Of a stretch of DNA of 25,888 nt, positions 1 through 9,300 are shown piece by piece; positions within the stretch are counted from its first letter, which is position 1, and the number at the start of each line of letters is the position of its first letter. Source of the DNA: Pelargonium nanum (Eukaryota; Streptophyta; Magnoliopsida; Geraniales; Geraniaceae); assembly GCA_036897485.1 (NCBI GenBank), contig JAYMTF010001150.1:1-25888 (forward strand), in the 5' to 3' direction. Under the pieces are notes generated by a model. It worked only from the letters and a program-made list of their open reading frames with translations. It did not search any database and had not been told where the DNA came from. The position numbers and the translations under genes are program-made.

Positions 1-1
1 C

Positions 2-46
<45 letters not shown>
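1..46. repeat. (CT)n microsatellite
   Basis: A pure CT dinucleotide run of about 20 units covers most of this interval, followed by a CT-rich, ACAC-containing edge. It is a simple-sequence repeat. A second long (CT)n run lies near the other end of the window, but nothing shows that the two are related. Confidence 0.9.
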
Positions 47-50
<4 letters not shown>

Positions 51-75
51 ACACACTCATATCACATAGTCACAA

Positions 76-210
76 ATGAGAGAAGATGGTACTTCGACGA
101 CTCGGTGCCGGTGGCAACCAGCTTCGACTGTGGCGTCCTTCAACTTCTCCATCACCGATCTCGAGTTGGAGATGGAGCAAGCTCACGCCCTTGAAGCGAG
201 ATCGTACTAA
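76..210 (+). other. Short open frame of unknown status (45 codons)
   Basis: An ATG-started frame encodes 45 residues with an acidic, helix-prone C-terminal part (LELEMEQAHALEARSY) and is more GC-rich than the AT-rich DNA after it. I do not recognise it. It could be the 5' end of a gene fragment, part of a captured exon, or chance. No splice donor or homologous continuation is evident, and the following 211-430 interval is AT-rich with no recognisable feature. Confidence 0.15.
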
Positions 211-1138
211 TTTTATGATGCGTTTGAGAACATAGATTTGATTTGAAATACAATATTTCAAAACACAAATATAATATTTATGAATTTATAAATTTATAAA
301 TTTTCAAATTATAGGATAAAAGTTGTCGTGGGATTTGAACCAGATCTAAATTGTAAACATATTCCAATACTTTTTCTTTAAACCAAACATCCAATGTTAT
401 TAATTCAAATCATCAAACAATAATTGATTTATACTCGGCGGGCAAGCTGAGGTGCCTCTACTAACACGACCAAACACAAAACAAGAGGCTCTAGGTATAA
501 AATAAGCCACTGCACTCTCAGACCGCCTAACAAAAGATTACATTTCCAATATCCCTACTTTGCCTAAGACAATCGTCCTAAACCAAGCCATACGTACCCA
601 GACCCTAACTAGAGATCAGAGATAACTTGTTTCACGTCGCTTTCGATTGTTATTTTGTTCTAACCCATTTCTTTAATCCAAGAAAACGCCTCCTGTATAG
701 CCAACATTTCAACAAATAGGTTCCCCTCCATATCATCCCATCGTTGCCAACCACTTCCTCTCCACCTACCACCACTATCCCGAGCAACCCAACCAGCCCC
801 GAGGCTGCATCTTTTAAACACCGTTGCATTTGTATTCACCTTAAACCAGCTAATTGTCGAACAAGCCCACTACACAACTCTGTCTTTCATGCGACTACCT
901 CCCCCGATCAACCCCACCCTCCCTTCCATCTCATTCGCCGACACGAACCCTTCTCTGGTTAACCTCGCCATTTCCACCACCTCCTCCGACTTCAATGGAC
1001 GACCTTTCCAAACCAGCAGATTACGTCGCTGCCATAAAATCCACCCCTATATAGCGCGAGCCCACGCTCCTCCGGCGTCAGCCTCCTTACCACCCATTGT
1101 AACCACTCCCACAACGTTCGACTACTCCTGACCGAGTC

Positions 1139-1420
1139 TTACAACCCCATCAATTGCCAAACCGCTCTCGCCTCAACACAGTGTAGCAAACAAGCAGTAT
1201 CCTCATCCTCTAACTGGCAAACCCAACACCTGCTGTCCATCGCCATTCCCTTCCCTACCAGTCTACTGTTCACCGGAAGACAACCCTTAGTGGCACGCCG
1301 CCAATTTTTTTTAACCTTTGGTTGAGCCTCAACCATCCACAAAGCCCGCCACACTCCATTTGACACATCATCCACCACTTCCGTGCATAGAGCTTCATAC
1401 AAACTATGAACCGTATACAT
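1139..1420 (-). pseudogene. zf-RVT domain fragment of the LINE
   Basis: This is the best preserved block of the LINE: 93 codons without a stop. It shows the features of the plant zf-RVT (reverse transcriptase zinc-binding) domain: an initial YTVHSLYEAL segment, a central W-rich core with QPKVKKNWRRATKGCLP, then CWVC, an acidic stretch, LLHCVEARAVW. In family members the Cys/His residues bind zinc and the domain follows the reverse transcriptase. It has no gene start of its own and is not an independent gene. Confidence 0.8.
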
Positions 1421-1923
1421 ACCCTTATGATTAAAGCTCTATGACCATAAGTCGGGCCTCTCGAAGCGCCCTAAGATTTATTGGCAAACATCCATAAGAA
1501 ACATCTCTAGCATCCGAGGCACATCCTACTCCCGCCTTCCCCCTAACCAAAAGCTCATCTACCTGAGCATTCTCCTCAAGAGCTCATAGTCCCATATCCG
1601 ACTCACAGCCTACCCCCACCTTATCCCTCACACAGTGGTCTTTAAAATTCGAGTTGACTTCCAATATCCAATTTTCCATCTACATTCCAGTTAGTTATAA
1701 AAAATCCTATTTATTTTTATTTTCCGAATCTGTATGTTACTTTGCAAATGAACAAGGAAAACTCAAGCAAACCAAGTATAGACATGTTGGATTCCCGTGT
1801 AATTAAAATAGTGTTATATGCTTATAAGAGAACTTCAATCAAGATTAGTATAAAAGAATTCCGCTTATGCTTAACGACTTTCTGTGAATAGCGAGCAGTC
1901 TTTTAATAAAGCGTTGCTATATC

Positions 1924-2280
1924 TCATATAAATTCTAATTTTTGTTTTACAATTAAGGGTTCCGTACTAACAGATCCGACCGAAGCAAAGTTTGAGCTTC
2001 CAAGAAATACCGTCATGTATAACTCAGATTTGAACCAAGTAAAGCCTCTAAATGTGCACTTCGAGAAGTATTTTCCTTTATACACACGCCCAAACAAAGA
2101 ATTCGGATTCGTCAATAATCTCCATCCATTCCCCAACAATGCATTGTTAAAGCCACTCAAGCTTCGAAACCCCACCCCCTGCCGATTTACTATGGCACAT
2201 GCGTTGCCACTCCATTCAGTGTATTGCCTGTCTATCACCTCCATTCGACCCCCACCAAAACCCGTTCCATATTTCTCCAA
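1924..2280 (-). pseudogene. Reverse transcriptase C-terminal fragment of the LINE
   Basis: A 118-codon open stretch contains the typical LINE segment just before zf-RVT: GVGFRSLSGFNNALLGNGWRLLTNPNS, then a RVYKGKYFSKCTF block. The order with the zf-RVT block at 1139-1420 and the RNase H block further down fits a single minus-strand element. The DNA between them (1421-1923) is shifted and interrupted. Confidence 0.75.
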
Positions 2281-2860
2281 CTCATCGCTAGCTCCTTAGG
2301 GGATTAAGTACACATTCATGAATGAGATAAGTTGGCAATGCTTGAGACATCGATTTCAACGAAACTTCATTCCCCATCGCAGATAAGAGTTCCTTGTTTT
2401 ACCCGCCTACCCGGTCTCGAGCTCGATCTAACTTTTGCTGAAAATTCCCACCTTTCGCCTTCCAATTCCAATCGGTACACCTAGATGATTGCCCAACCCT
2501 TCCAACTCTCTTTTACTTAGGCTTCCGCACACAACTTCTTTCAAAACTGGATCTGAATTCAGACTAAAATACCTGACGACTTACCATAATTAATCATTTG
2601 TCCCGACGCCGCTTCATACTCCATAAATTACCTCTATTAGCACATCAGTATCTGGGATACGAGCCTTGCAAAATATCATAGAATCGTTGGCGAAAAACAA
2701 ATGTGAAACCCTCAGACAATTGCGAGCAATCCGACACCCCACTATGCTCCCGTCTCTTTCCTTCCCCCGAATCAAACATGAGAGTCACTCGGCACATAAG
2801 AGCCCCTTGTCGCAAATACTTAATTTGACTTAAATCTAACATTTCAAATGAAATATTGTT

Positions 2861-3023
2861 TCTATAACATTCACTTTTTTTTTTAATACGAAAAAATTAG
2901 CAGACATCTCATAGACTTAACATGCATTTGACAAGCCAAGATTAGACCGATAAAAATAGTTCAATTAAAATGCGGATTTTTGGCCCGGACGGTTTCAAGC
3001 CGCATTGCAGGGCATCACGCGAA
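2861..3023. other. Spacer between LINE remnant and hAT-like element
   Basis: A short AT-rich interval with no recognisable feature. It marks the 5' truncation edge of the LINE on one side and the exact target duplication of the hAT-like element on the other. Confidence 0.5.
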
Positions 3024-3031
3024 CTCTAAAC

Positions 3032-3234
3032 TAGAGTTGGTAAAAGGGTACCCGACCCACCGGGTGCTCGAAACCCAACCCATTTCGGGTCGGGTTCAAG
3101 TATGAATTTATCAACCAAAAAAACGGATCGGGTAGATTATAAAATTTTCGAATCAGGTATACCCACAAGACAATGCATTTTATGCTCAAAACCCAAAACC
3201 CGACCCGAACCGAACCTAACTTTTGCCACCTCAA
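3032..3234. mobile_element. Non-autonomous hAT-like element with exact 8-bp TSD
   Basis: The 203-bp element is bounded by CTCTAAAC at 3024-3031 and again at 3235-3242, an exact 8-bp target duplication (10 bp if the preceding AA is counted). Its termini form an imperfect inverted repeat: TAGAGTTGGTAAAAG at the left and the complement of TTGAGGTGGCAAAAG at the right, 12 of 15 matching. The interior consists of GGGTCGGGTT / AACCCGACCC-type words typical of a common class of plant hAT-like miniature elements. It codes for nothing convincing. It ends about 150 bp before the LIG6 start codon, so it probably sits in the promoter or 5' leader. Confidence 0.75.
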
Positions 3235-3350
3235 CTCTAAACCTTCCATATTCTCTATTCCATGTGTCCCGTCTAACCGTCCCCAAAGTCCCAAATCCAG
3301 TTGATCACCCGAACCTCCCCTCCCCTCCCCCTCCGTCCAAAAGAATAAAA

Positions 3351-3371
3351 ATGTTTACTCTACCGCTCTAA
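3351..3371 (+). promoter_or_regulatory. Possible upstream ORF (6 residues) in the LIG6 leader
   Basis: ATG TTT ACT CTA CCG CTC TAA starts 36 nt before the LIG6 ATG and ends 15 nt before it, in the same frame phase (3351 and 3387 are both multiples of 3). It is separated by its own stop. If transcription starts upstream, scanning ribosomes would meet this ATG first. Its context (AAAA before ATG, T after) is moderate, while the main ATG (CAATCCATGG) is good. The transcription start is not known from sequence. Confidence 0.4.
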
Positions 3372-3386
3372 AAAACTCAACAATCC

Positions 3387-6300
3387 ATGGCCTCTCCTCA
3401 ATCACTGACCCAGAAACCCCAAACCCTAACCCTAGACTCCTCCCACCTCTTCCACTCTTCCCTCCGATCAATCTCCTCTCTCTCCGTCCCTAAACTCCCA
3501 CTCTCCTTCCCTCCAATCCCTCCCGATTTTCCGCAATGCAAAATCATCCCCAACACCCGATTCCTCGTCGACGCTTTTCGTCACGCCGGCGACCACTCCG
3601 TCGCATACTTCCTCTCCCACTTCCACTCCGATCACTACACCGGCCTTTCCTCCACCTGGTCCAAAGGCATAGTCTTCTGCTCCGACACCACTGCCCGCCT
3701 CCTCATCGAAGTTCTCAAGGTCCCTTCGCCGTTTGTTGTTGCTTTGCCGCTCCGTCAACCGGTTCTCATTGATGGCTCTGATGTTACACTCGTGGACGCC
3801 AATCATTGTCCCGGTGCGGTGCAGTTTCTGTTCAAGGTTCCTGGTGCGAATGGGAGGTTCGAGAGGTACGTTCACACTGGCGATTTTAGGTTTTGTGAGT
3901 CTATGAAATCGGAGCCTGTGATTGCTGAGTTTGTTGGTTCGGATGCTGTGTTCTTGGACACCACGTACTGTAATCCCAAGTTCCTGTTTCCGTCGCAAGA
4001 AGAGTCTATGGATTATATAGTTAGTGTGATAGAGAAAACTGCAGGAGATTATGCTAAGGGGTCTTTGAGTAATGTTTTGTTTCTTGTGGCTACTTATGTT
4101 GTTGGAAAAGAGAAGATTTTAGTTGAGATTGCAAAGAGATGTAAGCGCAAGGTACATGTGGATGCCAGGAAATTTGAGGTTTTGCGGGTTTTGGGGTATG
4201 CGGAGAGTGGGGTGTTCACGGAAGATCATACTGAAACTGATGTTCATGTTGTTGGATGGAATGTGTTGGGTGAGACTTGGCCTTACTTTCGGCCTAATTT
4301 TGCGAGAATGAAGGAAATCATGGAGGAAAGGAAGTGCTCGAAGGTTGTGGGTTTTGTTCCTACGGGGTGGACATATGAAATGAAGCACAATAAATTCCCA
4401 GTTAGGACTAAGGATTCCTTTGATATCCATCTTGTACCATACAGTGAGCATTCAAATTATGAGGAGCTTAGAGAATATGTCAAGTTTTTGAAACCGAAAC
4501 GAGTAGTTCCTACTGTGGGGTTGGATGTAGAGAAACTTGATAGCAAACATGTCAACAAAATGCAAAAGTATTTTGCTGGGCTGGTTGATGAAATAGCTAA
4601 CAAACAAGAATTCTTAATGGGGTTCCATCGGGGGCGCGGTGATATTGATAACAAGGTACAAGAAGTTGATGACTCTGACCAAAATGAGGTGCTGCAGGGA
4701 AAAGAGACAAGATTACTCGATGTGAAAGACCCTGAAAGTAGGGATGCTGGTTCTACTTTGCAAGAACTTGGTGAACAGGATTTGACTAAAGTCATTGAGG
4801 AACTTCGTGAATGTCTACCTACATGGGTCACTCGGGACCAAATGCTAGATCTAATTAGCAGCTCAGGAAGGAATATTGTAGATGCAGTTTCAAATTTCTA
4901 TGACAACGAAACTAAATTTCACGAGCAAGTATTTTCATGTTCAATTTCTTGTGCCACATCCCAGACCAACTCGCGAAGTGACCCTGCCTCATTTCTGAAA
5001 CCAGACCTCCTTGGGACAAGTCCTTTTGGAAGTACGGACATTCCTTTGAGTCAAAAGTTAAAGTCATCTAATACAAAACCTTTAAATAAAAATATTGTTT
5101 CTCCTGGTAAGAAAAAGGGTAGTACTGCCAGTAAGCCCAACAAGAAAGCGAAAATGAACTCAAAACTCAATTCTAGTGGGAAAGGACAAACATCGATAAC
5201 GAAGTTTTTCAATAAAGTTGTGCCTAATGTTTCTCTGGATGGTAGAGTTGAATCTGAGTCTGATCAGTACCCTAAAGGTGAGAGCTCAGAGCCAAGTGAT
5301 GCTGGCAAATCATACAATGAGGAGATAGATCAATTTATTAGAATAGTAAATGGTGATGAATCATTAAAAAGTTATGCTGCCATACTTGTAGGGAAGACAA
5401 CAGGAGATCTTAATATGGCATTGGATCTACATTATGGTAATTCTGCGGGCAACCTTGAGAGGAATGAAAAGAGGTTGGTAGTTTGTGCCAATTCAGATCA
5501 GCCTCAATGCATTGTTAGTAATTCTATGGGCGACCATGTTAGGACTAAAAAGAATTTGGGGCATTTGGCCAATTTGTCTGTTCAGGGATTATCATCAGAG
5601 AATGTAAATGCAACTCTTGTATCACTACCATCTGAGAAGTATAATCCTATTGAGCATGGTTGGTGTCTTTTTTTTACTTTTTTTTTTTTAAGAAATTTAT
5701 TAAATTCCTTAACATTTCAGTGTGGTATTATCCAAATGTAAGTCTGGCATAATACCAAGATATATGCAGCTTGCTGGAAGAGTGGACAGCATGCTCCTTA
5801 TATACATCTTGCTAGAACTTTTGGCCTGGTTGAGAGTGAAAGAGGCAAGACGAAGGCCACTTCAATGATGTGTAATATGTTTAGAAGGTTTGTCGGTAAA
5901 TTGCCTTTTGATGTGCCTTTTCACTTTGCTGTTGAATATTCAGTTATATTATAGATTGGTGCATATTTTTTTTTGTTTCACATGTCTTACAACTTGCTGG
6001 CCTTGTCTCTTGAGGACGTGCTGCCTGCTGTGTATCTATGCACAAATAAAATCGCTGCCGACCATGAGAATATGGTTAGCTTAAATTTTTTATTTGCTTT
6101 GATCAATTACAATGTCTGTTAAACCTCACAAAAGGCTAATATGTGAAGTTTCTTGTCTTTTCTCTCAAATATGTATGAACATCATTAAAAAAACTTTTTG
6201 AGAGACTTGTTGGTTTTTTCTCTCTAATATGCATGTGTTGCACAAGTTAGATCCATCCAAGTGAAAAGTTAAAATAACATGATACATAACAAGATCATAA

Positions 6301-9300
6301 AATTTGAATATTTGATATAACGTGTACATAATAAATAAAAAATCAATATGCAACATCAAATTTCTATGATATATATGAATCTAAATACATAAGAAATTTA
6401 AAGTATGAAGATCTAAATAAAGTAAGTATGAAGATCCAAATAACTGTCTTAGATTGCATTAGAGTTTGAACAAAGAAAATAGTTAGCTATCAAATTTTGG
6501 TTTGCTTGTGGATGATTGTATATGAGAAGAAGATAAAAATCTTATTCCTCTAAAATGATAATAATTTAATTTAAAATAGGCCTAAAGCTTAAAGAACTAA
6601 AAAAACACATCTAAAAAAAAAATTAGTCAAAATCCCAAACTAAAATTAGCTCAAGCTCACAATTTAATTGCCTAAATCTCATTTTTTTCTTTCTAAAATG
6701 GTTGAATTAGTCACTGGTTTTTACGAGGGTTAACCGGATTTTACCAAGCTTACGGTTAGCTATTGACCTGGGGGCACAAGTTACCTTATCGGTTCCCAGT
6801 TTATCTGCTCGTACCGGCTAGGTCAGTCTGATTTCTGAAACCATGCGTAAAAGTATGTAAGAGAAAGACAGAATTACTTCTGGAATTACTGCCAACTACC
6901 AACTACAAACTTTTTGTATCACTCTATTGCTCTGGTTTTCATTTGATTATAAGCAAAGCTTAAACTTAATTTTGTTGACTTCATTTTTTAAATTTATATA
7001 TCTATTAGGGTAGATGCCCAAGAATTTTAGACTTATTCTTAATTTTATTATTATCACAATTTATTATAGTTCTTATGCAGCTCTTATCCCTGCTTAATTC
7101 AGTTATACTTCTAATATAATTATTAGTACTATGTGTTTCCTCACATTATATGGGTCTTGAATTTGCGATACCATGAAGATTAACACTTGTATATCTTATT
7201 TTTATGTAGCATGAATTATTATTTTCCAAAAGTTGAAGTGCTCTGAATCTTCACACTCCATATTTTCTGAGCAACCTATCTCCGATTCTTTACCAACAAA
7301 TGCAATCTGAGACAGTTTTTTTCCCTGACCGGCTGACCCATGTGGAATGTCATTTTCCATTATGGCGCTGAAGTTTATTATATCTATATGTATTGATGTG
7401 TAATTGATGCAGGAATTAAACATTGGTGGGAGTTTGGTCACTGCTGCACTCGAAGAGGCATGTGGGATGAACCGGTCTAAGATTAGGGATATGTACAACA
7501 GCTTGGGTGATCTTGGTATATATAGATGGCTATCATTGTTTTGTATCTATTTCGCTGAACCATTTATAGTCCACTGGTTTGTTTGGTTACATATGAAATA
7601 GTCTATCATGCTTGAAGGTGATGTTGCTCAAGTTTGTCGGCAAACACAGTCACTACTTGCCCATCCTTCGCCGCTTCTAATTAAAGATGTATTTTCTGTG
7701 CTCCGGAAAATAAGGTTTGGACATACCATCTGGTTATCATTTCATAAGAACCTTTTGAACATAATGGCTATTCTTGCATTGCATCTATTCACTTTTTTTT
7801 CTTTCTTAATTGACTTAAAATACGTGATAGCAAATACTGATACTTAGATGATGATGCTCAATTTTTGAATTAATGTTTAGCATTAGGCTCATGCAACAAA
7901 GAATTTTGATGGGCATAGAAAATCTTACCTGGAAAAAGAAGCTTCCTGTGGTTAGATGGTACTGAGGGTTCTTTGATACATTTCTCATATCATTTAGATA
8001 TCTGCCATTTTTACAACATTGTATTCTATCTTAAAGAGCCTGTACTTAACAGAGAAGTTCTGGGCCCATTAGATTAAACTCATACTAACACAACCTTATC
8101 TATTGCTCTTGTGGATGATTAGCAAATAGTTATCCTTGAAGTTGGCATTATTGGAACAGTGCTAGGGAATAATTTAGATATTGTCATTGTGAGCTTGACT
8201 TTGTAGGGTTTAATTGTGCTCCAGGCTTCTTTTTCTTGATTTTGTAGAAGCATTTTGTGGGTGTACAACTGTTACATATAATTTAATTTCATAGCCTAAA
8301 CATCTGAGAAGCTATTTTGTTGTGCATAGTTTCTTCATCATTCTCTTATACAATATTCATCAGTGTTCAAACAGGAAGTGGTAGTACTGTTCGAAAGAAA
8401 AGTCTCATTGTTAATCTCATGCGTTCTTGTAGAGAGATGGAGATGAAGTTTCTTGTTAGAACTTTGGTAAGTATCTTGAGTAACTTTTTGACTCTTTCTG
8501 TAATCTTGTACTGTCATTTTCCTTCCATTGATGCTGGTATCTGGTAATCTTGGTGGTACAGTATTAGAACATCAGAGCTGACATTATACTGGAATAGCTA
8601 ATGATGGGGTTATTTTGCTAATTTAGTTTAGAGCAAAAGCATTTTTATTTATGATAAGATTTGAATCATAGACTGTTCATGCCTTTTAATGATGGTATTG
8701 CAGTGTTAGAAGAAAAGAGTGATTAAATGTTTTTCTTTGATTGGTAATGTGATGTGGAAAGTAGAAAAGACTAATTTTAGTTTTATATTGAACCACAATG
8801 TTTCAAGACTATTGATGATGCTATGACAACATTAAATGAAAAGAGTGATGAAATGTTTTATTTTGAGTGGCAATGTGGAGAGAGTTGATGGGAGCATATA
8901 AAACTGTTAATTAATTGGTGGCTAAAGTTTGGATACACGAATAGAATTGATACCTTTGAAGTATCAGGTGCAGATTCCAGATAGTTGGGAATTGGGATCA
9001 TGTACTAAGCTAGACGTTGTTAAGAGTTGTCTCTTTTACAAGTCTTGGAAGTATCCAAACCACAAACTTCCGGTGTTTATTTCAGGTATTGCATAGTTAA
9101 AATTCCTTACCAAGCCACAAACTAATTTAATCAATATGAATTTATATGTTGCAAGCATGAACTCTTCACAAGCAATTCAGAAGAGAACACGGCGAATAAA
9201 TTACAACAATAAACTACATATAATGAGATAACAAAAATAATCTCACCTCCTTTGACAAAGAACACTAACTATATCAAGAGCCCACTAAATATAGGAGTAA

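Larger units (their letters stand above)
430..2860 (-). mobile_element. Degenerate 5'-truncated L1-like LINE (RT end, zf-RVT, RNase H)
   Basis: Read on the minus strand, broken frames give in order the C-terminal part of a plant non-LTR reverse transcriptase, its zinc-binding domain and an RNase H domain. At about 2840-2580 there is a decayed FADDS region followed by YEAASGQMINYGKS. At about 2280-1930 comes the GVGFRSLSGFNNALLGNGWRL-like thumb, with NPNSLFGRVYKGKYF. At 1420-1139 lies the zf-RVT module (W..VPxK-like core, CWVC, H/C pair, VWQL). At about 880-640 is RNase H (WFKVNTNA, GWVARDSGG, EMLAIQEAFSWIKEMG), with a remnant RRSESAVAYF-like motif near 510. Many stops and frameshifts show it is dead. 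The 5' end is lost near 2860. The 3' end lies near 430, but no clear poly(A) or target duplication was found. Confidence 0.85.
3387..5658 (+). other. LIG6: LIG6 exon 1: MBL/beta-CASP nuclease module and linker
   Basis: One 2272-nt exon encodes 757 residues and ends with one base of codon 758 (GT donor at 5659). Visible metal-binding motifs are HFHSDH (78-83), DANHCPGA with His140, HTGDF with His163 and Asp166, and the late SEH (353-355). DTTYCNP (191-197) and the VPYSEHSNYEEL region match the SNM1/Artemis/DCLRE1 DRMBL family, whose members are 5' exonucleases or endonucleases acting on DNA ends. All expected metal ligands are present, so activity is plausible. Residues 1-45 are Ser-rich and nearly free of acidic residues; this could be a weak transit-peptide-like leader, which is inference only. 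Confidence 0.9.

Noticed and set aside
744..1131. Plus-strand Pro/Ser/Thr-rich open frames
   Set aside because: They are the complement of the LINE RNase H and connecting region; the minus-strand motifs explain the sequence.
3468..3998. 176-codon open frame on the minus strand
   Set aside because: It is the antisense shadow of LIG6 exon 1, whose plus-strand frame encodes the conserved nuclease motifs.
5659..5741. Extension of the first LIG6 frame to a stop at 5741
   Set aside because: The extra residues are low-complexity (poly-Phe from a T run) and unlike the family. A GT donor at 5659 followed by exon 2 restores the conserved sequence.
5890..6084. 64-codon plus-strand frame over LIG6 intron 2 and exon 3
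   Set aside because: It reads exon 3 in the wrong frame; the correct frame gives the conserved LLALS..EDVLPAVYLCTNK sequence.
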